A DNA stretch of 51,814 nucleotides, taken from positions 1-51,814 of the forward strand of contig JAGGVJ010000015.1 of NCBI GenBank assembly GCA_021158055.1. Direction: 5' to 3'. The stretch is from Candidatus Iainarchaeum sp. GTDB taxonomy: Archaea; Iainarchaeota; Iainarchaeia; JAGGVJ01. This document shows positions 23,956 through 32,783 of this stretch, in pieces (the stretch's first letter is position 1; the number at the start of each line of letters is the position of its first letter). Made by a program: the position numbers and the translations under genes. The notes under the pieces were generated by a model. The model saw only the letters and a program-made list of their open reading frames with translations. It made no database searches and was not told where the DNA came from.

Positions 23956-24802
23956 GATACTCCAATACCAGTTTTTTCAGAATGCTTTGATTATTTCAGT
24001 GCTTGCGTCTTTGGCGGCGGGAATTATCGGAACGTACATTGTTGTAAAACGGATGTCTTTGATTTCAGGAAGCATAGCGCACGCTGCATTCGGCGGATTG
24101 GGAATAAGCTATTTTCTTGGCATAAATCCCCTTGCGGGAGGCACGGTTTTCAGTTTGCTTTCAGCATTCAGTATTGCCTTTTTCAGAAAAAGCGCAGGAA
24201 ACAGGCTGGATACTCTGCTTAGCTTTTTGTGGGCTACGGGAATGGCGATAGGCCTGGTTTTTATTTTCCTTACTCCCGGTTATGCAACGGACTTATTTAC
24301 TTATTTATTTGGAAATATACTTCTTGTTTCAGAAGTTGACCTTTTTATGATTTTATTGTTAGATATGGTCATATTATCCACTGTTTTTTTAATGTTCAAT
24401 TCATTTCTTTCAGTCACTTTTGATGAGGAATATTCTGAAACAAGAAATATGCCGGTTACTCTGGTTGATATGATTTTGTTTGGATTGATAGCGTTGACTG
24501 TTGTCGCAACCATAAGGGTGGTGGGGATAGTTCTTATGATAGCGATCCTGACGATTCCTGCTGCAAGCGCGCAGCTTTTTCATAAGACTGTGAAGGGGAT
24601 TATGATTACTTCTTCAGCGATAACTTTGTTTGCGACAGTCACCGGATTATTTGTTTCATATTATTTTGATTTTACTGCGGGGCCGATAATAGTCCTTATA
24701 ATCTCATTTATTTATTTGCTTTCCATTTTGGTGTCAAGGCCTGGTGTTTTTTCTTTTTTTTCATCACATTTTTCATTTCATGTTGATCAAAAGGTTAAAT
24801 GA
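23948..24802 (+). CDS. znuB: zinc ABC transporter permease
   Basis: A 284-residue ABC-3 family membrane protein with about eight hydrophobic segments. The early segment YIVVKRMSLISGSIAHAAFGGLG and the later VVGIVLMIAILTIPAASAQL are family hallmarks. It overlaps the end of znuC by eight bases, so the three genes are translationally coupled. It forms the membrane channel of the zinc importer. No SmtB/Zur-type palindrome is evident upstream of the operon. Confidence 0.92.
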   Translation: MFEILQYQFFQNALIISVLASLAAGIIGTYIVVKRMSLISGSIAHAAFGGLGISYFLGINPLAGGTVFSLLSAFSIAFFRKSAGNRLDTLLSFLWATGMAIGLVFIFLTPGYATDLFTYLFGNILLVSEVDLFMILLLDMVILSTVFLMFNSFLSVTFDEEYSETRNMPVTLVDMILFGLIALTVVATIRVVGIVLMIAILTIPAASAQLFHKTVKGIMITSSAITLFATVTGLFVSYYFDFTAGPIIVLIISFIYLLSILVSRPGVFSFFSSHFSFHVDQKVK

Positions 24803-24857
24803 GGCTGTTGTGTGGCCTGGAAAAATGAGCGGGTGTTGGAAATCGTATTTTGTTGTG

Positions 24858-26015
24858 TCATTTGAGCGCTGGATACAAAAGTGTGAATGTTGCCGCAATG
24901 ATAAATGTGTAAAAAAACGGGTCTGACCCGGCTGAAAACACAAGCATCAGCACAGGCAGTATCAGCACCCTGCTCATGTTGAAGGTTATTTACCGCCCGA
25001 CGATGAAGTTGAAGTAGTTCTCTTTGGCTGCTATGTCATATGATTTTGCAGACCATGGGATCTGAAGTATTTTTGAGGACAGGTTTTTGTAGGAGTCGAC
25101 CAAGACAACTTTAAGCGAATTGTTTGCAAACAGTCTTGCGATCCATCCGAAAAAATAAAGCGCGGTCCCGATTTTCAGGAGTTTTGCTTTGTCGTGCTTG
25201 TCTGCGAGTTTTCCGATGAAGTAAAAGGCGCTTATTGACAAGACAAAGCTCATTGTAACAATGAACCCGACTTTTTCTGTTGTCAGGAGGAGGTTTATCA
25301 AAAAAATCGGCCAGATCACCCTGTCGATTATTGATTCGATTGCGTAGCCTGAAAAACTCAGTATTTTAGGCATGTGTTTTTTGTCAAGTGCTTTTGAAAA
25401 AGCGTTTTTCAGGTTTAGACGGGGGGTTTTGTAGTTGTCTTTCATGAAAAACAGCGGAACAGTTGCAGTGAAAAGCAGGACGGAGCCGAGGAAAAACAGC
25501 CCTTCGAAGCTGAAGAAGAAAATCACGAGCCCGGCAATGAACGGGGCAAGTATTGTTGCGGTGGTTGCCGATATCCCGATCAGGGACAGTTCTTTTCCGC
25601 GGTGTGAATTGTCGCAGTGCTCAATGTAGTTCAAGTGAAACCCGTAGTTGTAAAAAACCATTCTCAGTGACAAAAGCGCGGGAAGCACGAAGAACAGTAA
25701 GGGGATGTCAGCGATGTATCTTAAGCCGATGTAGTAGAATATGAGAAAAGGCCCTGACAGGAGAATAGAATGCTTTACTCCTATTCTTGAAACTATTTTT
25801 GCCCCGGCAAGCGAGAAGCACACGAAAAAAGCGCTTGCAAGAAAGTAAAAGAAGATGATGTCAGATATCGGAAAACCGAGTCTGAAAAAGTATATGGGCA
25901 CAAAGAGGCTTATAAGCGCCTCTGAAAAAGTCATTAAAAACACGGACACGTAAATGTGGTTTATTTGTTTTTGGTGAAAAAAAGTGTGGATCAGGTGGAA
26001 GTTGTGGTGTGACAT
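24858..26015 (-). pseudogene. MFS transporter interrupted by one TAA
   Basis: A major facilitator superfamily protein. The intact part (341 residues, 24990-26015) has about ten hydrophobic segments and ends FNFIVGR followed by TAA at 24990-24992. The same frame stays open past this stop for 43 more codons of membrane-type sequence (MSRVLILPVLML ... FFYTFIIAATFTLLYP) to a TGA at 24858-24860, giving the expected length of 385 residues. The stop probably replaced a GAA, since family members have Arg-Glu-Ile there. The last two helices are lost unless the stop is read through. Substrate is unknown. A sequencing error remains possible. Confidence 0.75.
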
Positions 26016-26068
26016 TGTATGAAGGTAGTTTGTTTTGGTATTTAAATCATTTTTCAGATAAAAAGAAA

Positions 26069-26093
26069 AACCCGGCGAGTGCCGGGCTTTTAC
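26069..26093 (-). terminator. GC-rich hairpin terminator
   Basis: CCCGGC and GCCGGG pair around GAGT, with A-runs before and T-runs after. On the minus strand it follows the GNAT-M29 gene and is followed by TTTTTCTTTTT, as an intrinsic-type terminator. Confidence 0.75.
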
Positions 26094-26113
26094 CGGAGAT
26101 AATAATCATTTTT

Positions 26114-27897
26114 TTAGAGCGTGTATTTTCCTTTTTTTATTATTTTTTTGCCGTCCGCGAAAACAGTGGGTTTGAGTATTATTGCATCCATGTGCAGTTT
26201 GCTTTTCCATTTGGTGCCGGTCAGGCTTCCGTGCGGATCCCCAAACGCGACGTGAACGCTTGGAAATTTTTCGTCTTGCGTGAGGTTTCCGCAAAGCTTT
26301 TTTAGGAAGAGATTTGTTCCGAATGCAAATTCCCCGATTTTGCTTGAGTTTTTATCCGAGCCGAAAACGAGTTTGATGAATTTTTCTTCTGTTTTTTTGT
26401 CACTGCAATAAATGCTGTTTTTTTGCGCAACATTGTTTTTTATTTCTACTGTTAAAGGGTTTTTTGTAAGTACGCCGAGAAATTCAGCGACTCCGTCAAT
26501 CACTATTTTTCCGTTCAGTCCTGTCGGGGCAGTGAGCACTTCGCCGTCAGGAAGGTTGACCCATTTTCCGGGTGTTGGAAACCCGTCAAGTATCGCCCAG
26601 TTGTGCCTGCATTTGAGTGAAAAGTCAGTTCCAAGCTCGGTTGTTACCTGTATTTCCTTTGAATCCTTTACAGCGTTGAAGACTTGTTTTGAAAACTCGC
26701 GTATTTTTTCATAGTCCGCGTTCATGCCTTCGCTTAACAGCTGTTTGTTTAGCTCGACCATTGAAGCCATTATCAGCTTGTTTTTTTCAACGCATTCGTT
26801 TAACGGCCTGTAAAACGTCGGGATTTCTCCGAATACGTAGTCCGCAATCACGAAAACTGCGTCCGAGTTTTTTAGTTTTTCAAGGATAACGTCCGGCACC
26901 TGAAAAGGTCGTTTTCCGTAGTCTTCAAGCACGAGCACTTCAAGGTTTTCAGTGACTTTTTTGATTTCCTTAATCACAAGGTCTGCGGCGTTTTTTGTCT
27001 TGTTATCAGTGATGACTATAATTTTGTCGCCTGGTTTTACTTTGACGCAAACATTTACTGCTTGTTTTGCGCCGTATGCAAGTTTGTCCAAGGCAAAGGC
27101 GGTTCCCAGAAACTTTGTGGAAAAACCCAGTTTTTTGTAGAATTTTTCGTTTGTGCTTTTGTGTTCTGTCTGTAAAAATATGATATCTGCTTTTTTTTCA
27201 ATTGCTTCAGAAACAGTGTTCAGACTCATTGCAGAGCCAAGGTTTTTTCCGCGGTGCTCTTGAAGAACTGCAATATTTGTAACGAGCCCGAATCTTTTTG
27301 AAACCACAAGGGTTGCTATTCCAACTGGTTTTCCGTTAAGCATTCCAAGGTAGTTGGTAATTTTCCATTTGTTTTCCGGGTTTTTGAATGCTTCAAAAAG
27401 GCATTCGCCGTATTCTTTCGGTAGCCCCTAATATGTGTCATCAGTGCTTGTGGCGCCGTAAACCTTGTTGAAAACGTTGATGAAGGTTGACATGTTGTTT
27501 TCTGTTTTGACTTCTTTCATTTTAAATCTGGTTGTTTTTGGGGTCTCAACTGTTTCTTTTTCATAAAACATCCACGCGTCTGTGAATTTGACTTTGAATC
27601 CTTCGTTTTCAAGAATGTCTGAAAAGTTTTTTGGTTTTGCAAAGTCAGTGATGTAAAATTCAGGAATGCAGTTTTTTTATTGTAAAAAGAAATGACTTTT
27701 TTGATGAGGCCTTTAACATCGCTTTCTTTTACGTTCATTTTTGCAGTGAAGTTCCAGTAAACGTCTTTTATCTTGTCGTTCCAGAAAAGAGTTGCGCCGT
27801 TGATTTGTTTTTGCCCCGAGAAGTAGTAATTCATCTGGAGGGTCTGAAGGTATTGTTCCAGTGCTTCTTTCAAGATTTCTTCACTGAGTTTAGCCAT
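26114..27897 (-). pseudogene. GNAT acetyltransferase-M29 aminopeptidase fusion, broken by a frameshift and a TAG
   Basis: The ORFs 27517-27897 and 26114-27343 belong to one damaged gene. The frame can be followed from MAKLSEEILKEALEQYLQ to a run of seven A on the minus strand (27672-27678); adding one A continues into a frame reading IPEFYITDFAKPKNF. That frame runs to an in-frame TAG at 27428-27430 (DDTY-stop-GLPKEYGE) and then into the GNAT core (LQEHRGKNLGSAMS, the acetyl-CoA pocket). The M29 domain follows, with GTDFSLKCR, NLPDGEVLTAP, FAFGTN and a terminal HMDAI metal site. The peptidase half is intact and could still be made from an internal start. Coupling an acetyltransferase to an aminopeptidase is unusual. 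Confidence 0.75.
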
Positions 27898-27998
27898 GAA
27901 TTTTATAGGTGGAATCCGTATATTAATCCTTATATAATTTGTTCTCTTTGAACCGGCTGTTGCTTTCCCATGGCATTTCCATTGTTGATTGCTTGTTC

Positions 27999-29054
27999 CT
28001 AAAAAAGCCCCGTGCTTAAGTATTTTAAGCCGTTGTCAGGGAATATTGTGATTATCCTGTTCCCGCGTCCAAGCTCGATTGCTTTTTTTCTTGCAATGTA
28101 CATTGCGGCTCCCGAACTCATTCCTACCAGAAGGCCTTCTTTTTTTGCAAGTTCCCGTGCCACGTCAAATGTTTTTGGAATTTCGTCTTTTTTTAGTTCT
28201 ATTATTTCGTCAAAGTGTTTGTTTTCGTAAAGCTGTGTTGCATATGCGTCGTTTGGGTGCCTGAGTCCCTGGATTGTTGCACCGATTTCGGGTATTACGC
28301 CGACAATTTGTATTCTGGGATTGAATTCCTTTAACTTTTTTGATATTCCGACGCCTGTTCCTGCGGTTCCAACTCCCATCACAACCATGTCCAGTTCTCC
28401 GTTTGTCTGGACGAGTATTTCGCTTGCAGTTGTATTGAAGTGGGCTTCGATGTTTGCCGGGTCTTTGAACTGGTTTATGTCGATGTATTTTTCCGGGTTT
28501 CTCTGGATCATCCTGCATTTCATTTCTATTGCTCCGCCTGTTCCTTTTTCTCCAGCTGAGAGCGTGAGTTTTGCGCCGTATGCCTTGATTATTTTTCGTC
28601 TTTCAATGCTTGCGCTTTCAGGCATCACGATTTCTATAGGGTATCCTTTGGCGGCCGCAATCATGGCAAGCGCGATTCCTGTGTTTCCCGAGGTTGCTTC
28701 AAGAATTGTTTTCCCTTCTTCAATTTTCCCTTCTTCTTCTGCTTTTTCAATGATCCGAAACGCCACCCTGTCTTTTATGGATGAGCCGATGTTGTACCAT
28801 TCAAGCTTGGCGTAGACGTCGGCAGTGTTTTTGGGGAGTATTTTGTTGATTCTTATCAGCGGCGTGTTTCCGATTAAACTTGTTATGTCCTGTTTTGCGT
28901 CAAAGTAAGGTATGCGCATGTTTTGTTGCATTTTTTCTTTGGTATCATCCCTGATTTGCGCTGTTGATTTATGCATCAGTGTTTCCTGAACTTCTTTTTC
29001 AAATATTGTTTCACTATTTTTTTTGTTATAGTTTGTTGCCGGTTTTATCTTCAT
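27999..29054 (-). CDS. cysteine synthase family PLP enzyme
   Basis: A 351-residue fold type II PLP enzyme of the O-acetylserine sulfhydrylase/cystathionine beta-synthase group. The PLP lysine is in GSSIKDRVA, the substrate loop is TSGNTGIALA, and the phosphate cup is GVGTAGTGVG. It likely makes cysteine from an activated serine and sulfide; the acyl or phospho donor cannot be told. An extra N-terminal segment of about 45 residues precedes the conserved core, but GGAGA stands seven bases before the first ATG, so this start is retained. It has no metabolic partner gene next to it. Confidence 0.85.
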   Translation of the reverse strand: MKIKPATNYNKKNSETIFEKEVQETLMHKSTAQIRDDTKEKMQQNMRIPYFDAKQDITSLIGNTPLIRINKILPKNTADVYAKLEWYNIGSSIKDRVAFRIIEKAEEEGKIEEGKTILEATSGNTGIALAMIAAAKGYPIEIVMPESASIERRKIIKAYGAKLTLSAGEKGTGGAIEMKCRMIQRNPEKYIDINQFKDPANIEAHFNTTASEILVQTNGELDMVVMGVGTAGTGVGISKKLKEFNPRIQIVGVIPEIGATIQGLRHPNDAYATQLYENKHFDEIIELKKDEIPKTFDVARELAKKEGLLVGMSSGAAMYIARKKAIELGRGNRIITIFPDNGLKYLSTGLF

Positions 29055-29118
29055 TTTATGCTCTCCAATAGATTATATCAAAATTATATCAAAAAATGTT
29101 GTCGGCTGCCCCTCAAAG

Positions 29119-29406
29119 TCAGCAGTTGAATGAACCCCGGTTGGAAAAACAGGTGTTTGGTTGCTTTAAAAAAAAGCAGGTATGGGGAAGTATTCTTAGG
29201 GTGTGAGAAAATATTTTTAGAACTTGTTTTTGAATTGGTTGTCTTTCTGAAAAAGCAAAAGTGATCGGTTTGCGAATTGATTTTGTTTTGAATTCGCCAA
29301 GCGTATATTCATAAATTTGTTTGAAGCTTCTTTGCATTTCCTGAAATTGTGTTGTTATAATTTCTAAAAGTAGATTGTTTATATCAGCTTTGACAAAGGC
29401 CTTCAC
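29119..29406 (-). CDS. possible small protein
   Basis: A 95-codon ORF with a GTG start. The first 55 residues look protein-like (DINNLLLEIITTQFQEMQRSFKQIYEYTLGEF); the last 30 are Cys/Phe-rich and less convincing. AGGAG lies upstream but is better spaced to an ATG that starts a nine-codon ORF. The gene may be broken or spurious. The rest of the gap 29055-29568 holds an AT-rich promoter-like stretch near 29440-29470 and nothing else I can name. Confidence 0.3.
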   Translation of the reverse strand: MKAFVKADINNLLLEIITTQFQEMQRSFKQIYEYTLGEFKTKSIRKPITFAFSERQPIQKQVLKIFSHTLRILPHTCFFLKQPNTCFSNRGSFNC

Positions 29407-29568
29407 TATTCATTTAATCGCTCCTAGTTTTGCTTTAGTTAATAAAATTTAAAGGGGCATGATTATATTTAAATGTTAGCATATGGGCAGTTGTTTTTGT
29501 TATGGTGGTGCTTTCAGCCGGTGTGTTGTAACTTTGACTGATTTTTCAATTTTGACTTCTTGTTTATT

Positions 29569-30141
29569 TTAATCGATTTGTTTGACTATTTCTTTCCAGG
29601 AGTTTACCCTGTAGATGTTCTCGGGAAGTTTTTCTTGGTTCCAGGGGTAATCAAGCAGTATTACTTTTGTGCCGTTGAAAGAGCAGTTTATTGCATATTC
29701 CGCGCGGTCTTCTATGAGAATATTCACACCCAGGTTAGAGCACACCTCTGCTTTTGTTTTCTTTTTTCCTTTTTTTGAGTAGTTGTTTGTGAAGTAAATG
29801 TCTGAAAAAGTGTTTGGGAAATAGTGTTCAACCCATTTTTTTGTGGGTTCTTTGATGTCGTTCTGCCTTGCTGTCAGGATCACAAGCTCGTGGTTTTTTT
29901 CCAGTTCACTGATTCCTTTTATTGCCCCGGGCACCGGTTTTATGTTTTTGAAGTAAGGTGTTTTGTAAAACGCGTACAGTTTTTCAATGAGTTCTTTTTC
30001 TGTGCCTTCAAGTAATTCGTGAAAGGCCTGGTTTTGCATGTTTTTTATTGAAAGGCATGTTTTGTATGTGTCGTTGTGAAACTCAAGAAAGGCAGATAAA
30101 TAACCTGCAAGCACTTCGTCCAAGTCTGTCGCTATAAGCAT
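29569..30141 (-). CDS. HAD-family 5'-nucleotidase-like phosphatase
   Basis: A 190-residue haloacid dehalogenase-type phosphatase. The nucleophile motif is DLDEV near residues 6-10, the Thr motif lies in VILTARQND, the Lys in KKTKAEV and the terminal acidic motif in LIEDRAEYA. The pattern matches the small NT5C/YqfW-type nucleotidases (COG5663). GGGGAAATCAC precedes the ATG. It lies just downstream of rubrerythrin on the same strand. Confidence 0.75.
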   Translation of the reverse strand: MLIATDLDEVLAGYLSAFLEFHNDTYKTCLSIKNMQNQAFHELLEGTEKELIEKLYAFYKTPYFKNIKPVPGAIKGISELEKNHELVILTARQNDIKEPTKKWVEHYFPNTFSDIYFTNNYSKKGKKKTKAEVCSNLGVNILIEDRAEYAINCSFNGTKVILLDYPWNQEKLPENIYRVNSWKEIVKQID

Positions 30142-30196
30142 GTGATTTCCCCTGGTTTTTATTTTTAAGCAGTTGAATCTGTTTCTTTTTATTTTT

Positions 30197-30781
30197 TCAG
30201 TACTTTTCGCATTTTATTTCAAAGTATTTTTGAGGGTGGTCGCATGAAGGGCATTTTTCAGGCGCGGTTTCGCTTTCGTGGACATACCCGCATTTTCTGC
30301 ATACCCAGGAGACCGTTGATTCTTTTTTGAACAGTGTTTTCCCTTCAATTTCTTTGAGCAGTTTTGAGAACCTCTCTTTGTGGTGCTTTTCAGCTTCTGC
30401 TATTGCCTTAAGGCGTCTTGAAATGTCAGGCAGCCCTTCTTTGTCTGCAGTGTCTGCGAATTCAGGGTACATTTCCGCGTATTCATGTGTTTCCCCTGCA
30501 ATTGATGCTTTCAGGTTTTCTGCAGTGTTTTCCAGAGCGATTGGAACACCTGTTTCAATCTTGATTTCCGGTTTTGGATCTGCGCTTTTTTTGTTTAATT
30601 CATTGATTAGCCTGAACAGCCATTTGGCGTGTTCCTGTTCGTTTTCTGCTGTCAGGAGAAAGATTTCGGAAATTTGTTCAAAGCCTTCTTTTTTCGCGAT
30701 TTTTGCATAAAACGAGTATCTGTTTCTTGCCTGGCTTTCTCCGACGAATGCCTTGCATAGGTTTTCAATTGTTTTTTCCAT
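30197..30781 (-). CDS. rbr: rubrerythrin
   Basis: A 194-residue non-haem iron protein that reduces peroxide in anaerobes. The diiron four-helix domain carries ExxH/ExxR-type ligands (CKAFVGESQARNRY, ENEQEHAKW, ETHEYAEMYP, AEAEKHHKERF). The C-terminal rubredoxin-like domain has two CxxC knuckles (CRKCG and CPSCDH). Length is standard. GAGTGAAATGCA stands before the ATG. It fits an anaerobic or microaerophilic organism and the anaerobic NrdG-type enzyme at the left end. Confidence 0.95.
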   Translation of the reverse strand: MEKTIENLCKAFVGESQARNRYSFYAKIAKKEGFEQISEIFLLTAENEQEHAKWLFRLINELNKKSADPKPEIKIETGVPIALENTAENLKASIAGETHEYAEMYPEFADTADKEGLPDISRRLKAIAEAEKHHKERFSKLLKEIEGKTLFKKESTVSWVCRKCGYVHESETAPEKCPSCDHPQKYFEIKCEKY

Positions 30782-30931
30782 TGCATTTCACTCCGTTGTT
30801 TTTCAGTTGCGCTTGTGGTTTTGCATTGTTTGCATGTAATATACTAATATCTTGAATCTTAAGTCATTTAATACTTTTTTATCTGATGCGGTTGTTGGGG
30901 GGTTGTTTGGCGCAGTTCCCGGTTTTTGCGC

Positions 30932-31660
30932 TCACAGGCTTTTCAGGGTTTTTGCAACCCGGGATTTTATTTCTTTTGCAAATCGTGTTTCAAGCAGTTT
31001 TTCCGCGTTTCCGACTGCGTCTTCCAGTTTCGGGTCAAAGTTTATCTGTCCGATGAACGGGATGTCAAATTTTTCTGCAAGTTCTCTCGAGGCACTCGGT
31101 TCACCGCGGCTCATGTTTTCCAGGACACCGATTATCTGTGCGTTTGACTGTCTGAGCACTTCAATGTGTTTTTTTGCGATCTCAACAGTTGTTTTTGAGG
31201 GCGTGGTCATCACAAGAAAATTGCTTTTCATAAGGTTTATTGTGTCAAGGAGTGTGTCACCCAGCCCGGGGGGCATGTCAATCACCAGGAAATCAAGGTC
31301 GCCCCATAAGGTGATTGCAAGCAGTTCTGTGATTGCGTTTGTGATGTCTGTTCCGCGCATGGGGGTGGCTGTCTCTTGCGTGAAGCAAGTGATTGACATG
31401 AACTTTACGCCGTTGATTGTGATCGGGACTGCCCCGTTTTCTTCTTTCGGAAAAGTGTTTTTCGCGCCGAGTATGGTTTGTGTTGATGCCCCGCAAAAGT
31501 CAAGGTCAAGCAACCCGGTTTTGTAGCCTGCGTCTGCCAGGACAAGCGAAAGCACGGTTGAAGTTACGCTTTTTCCTATGCCTCCTTTTCCGCCTGAAAC
31601 AGCGATGGTTTGCTTGATGCTTTTGAGCCTTTCTTTAATTATTCCTGGTCGCGGGTCCAT
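30932..31660 (-). CDS. Mrp/MinD-family ATPase, candidate archaeal HypB
   Basis: A 242-residue P-loop ATPase with the deviant Walker A GGKGGIGKS near the N-terminus, the LLDLDFCGAST switch region, and DMPPGLGDT, all Mrp/NBP35-like. Most Mrp proteins carry Fe-S clusters for delivery. This one lies directly downstream of a HypA gene, and Thermococcales use an Mrp/MinD-type ATPase as the HypA partner for nickel insertion into NiFe hydrogenase. Both roles are possible; the pairing with hypA favours the second. AAGTG stands five bases before the ATG. Confidence 0.8.
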   Translation of the reverse strand: MDPRPGIIKERLKSIKQTIAVSGGKGGIGKSVTSTVLSLVLADAGYKTGLLDLDFCGASTQTILGAKNTFPKEENGAVPITINGVKFMSITCFTQETATPMRGTDITNAITELLAITLWGDLDFLVIDMPPGLGDTLLDTINLMKSNFLVMTTPSKTTVEIAKKHIEVLRQSNAQIIGVLENMSRGEPSASRELAEKFDIPFIGQINFDPKLEDAVGNAEKLLETRFAKEIKSRVAKTLKSL

Positions 31661-31704
31661 TCAATCACTTTTGTGTTGCTTTTTGCATTTAATTTTCCAC
31701 TGGT

Positions 31705-32118
31705 TTATTTGCCGATGATGTTGTTGATCCATACTCCCCGCCCGTTTGTTATTTCAAAGTCGGGGCTGTTGCATTTCGGGCATTTGATGAAAGCGTGTGA
31801 TACTTCGGGAACAAAGTGGATTGATTCGACTTTTTCTTCGTCAAGCTCGTTTAACGCGTTGAGATAATCCCATTCGTGCTTGCAGGATTTGCATTTGAGG
31901 ATTGCGTTTTCTTTTTCAAGCGTGATTTTTGTGTTTTTGTCTACTGGTTTACTTTTTTCTTTGAGCATTTCTTCAAGCGCAAACAAAAACGGGTCTTCTT
32001 CAATTTGCTGGAGCTCTCCGATTGATATTTCAATTTCCGTAATGTGCTCAAAACCGGTTTTTTCCGCAAATTCAACTGCTGTTGAAATAACTGCTTCTGC
32101 CAGTGCCCATTCGTGCAT
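31705..32118 (-). CDS. hypA: hydrogenase nickel-incorporation protein HypA
   Basis: A 137-residue metallochaperone. It starts with MHEW, where the N-terminal amine, His2 and neighbouring backbone bind nickel. The zinc domain has CKSC and CPKC pairs separated by a long loop (about 36 residues) that ends HFVPEVSHAF, the layout of the Thermococcus HypA. ATG 32118 was chosen by homology; the longer ORF-track start runs through the macrodomain gene. It hands nickel to a hydrogenase large subunit, but no hydrogenase is in the window. The downstream Mrp ATPase is its likely partner. Confidence 0.9.
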   Translation of the reverse strand: MHEWALAEAVISTAVEFAEKTGFEHITEIEISIGELQQIEEDPFLFALEEMLKEKSKPVDKNTKITLEKENAILKCKSCKHEWDYLNALNELDEEKVESIHFVPEVSHAFIKCPKCNSPDFEITNGRGVWINNIIGK

Positions 32119-32167
32119 GAAATCCCTTGTTTTTGTTTTGAATCTTTTTTTAACTGACTGTTTTAGA

Positions 32168-32683
32168 TTAACTGTTGTAATTGTTGTCTGCCTGGTTGAT
32201 GGCTTTTTTGAATGCGTCGTGCATGTCTTGATCAAAAGCCACAAAGACCACTTTTTTGACTGTTTTTGACCTGAATTCTTTTGCCGTTGAAACCATTGCT
32301 TCTGCTGCCTTGTCGGCCGGGACCCGTCCGGTGCCTGTTCCAAGCCCGGGAACAGCGATTTCTGCAATCTTGTTTTTTTGCGCGCATTCAAGCACTGCTT
32401 TCATCGCAAGCAAGGTGTTTTCCACGCTGACTTTTTCAGTGGGCTTTTCCATTGTCGGCGCGTGAATCACATATTTTGCAGGCAGTTTTCCTGCTTTTGT
32501 GATAACTGCTTTCCCGACTTTTACCGGGATGTATTTTTGAGCTTTGTTTTTTATTTCCTGCCCGCCTACCTTGAGGATTGCCCCTGCAAGACCGCCTCCC
32601 ATGGTGATGTTTGAGTTTGCTGGGTTGACGATGGCTTCAAGACAGAGTTTTGTGATGTCTGCCCTGACGGTTTCTGTTTGCAT
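32168..32683 (-). CDS. macrodomain (ADP-ribose-binding) protein
   Basis: A 171-residue macro domain. The ADP-ribose site is visible in VNPANSNITMGGGLAGAI and the phosphate-binding VPGLGTGTGRVP loop. Such proteins remove ADP-ribose from proteins or hydrolyse ADP-ribose-1''-phosphate. A TATA-like box lies about 27 bases before the ATG, suggesting a leaderless transcript. It is the first gene of a minus-strand run with hypA and the Mrp gene. Confidence 0.85.
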   Translation of the reverse strand: MQTETVRADITKLCLEAIVNPANSNITMGGGLAGAILKVGGQEIKNKAQKYIPVKVGKAVITKAGKLPAKYVIHAPTMEKPTEKVSVENTLLAMKAVLECAQKNKIAEIAVPGLGTGTGRVPADKAAEAMVSTAKEFRSKTVKKVVFVAFDQDMHDAFKKAINQADNNYNS

Positions 32684-32783
32684 AAAAGATTATTGTCAAA
32701 GAAGTGATTTATAGTTATTGGACCACAAAAGCACAAGATTGGTTTTATGAATATTTTTATAGTCTGCAATTGACTTGTTATTT

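Noticed and set aside
24744-24926. 60-codon plus-strand ORF after znuB
   Set aside because: It is antisense to the tail of the interrupted MFS gene and has no own features.
3693-27430. Recoding of TAG as an amino acid (pyrrolysine)
   Set aside because: alaS and the recombinase end in TAG at the expected C-termini, so TAG works as a stop.
27672-27678. Classical programmed -1 frameshift site
   Set aside because: The A-run is not in the zero-frame X-XXY-YYZ register, and the same gene has an additional in-frame stop.
30852-31526. 224-codon plus-strand ORF
   Set aside because: Antisense shadow of the Mrp ATPase gene, whose motifs are unmistakable.
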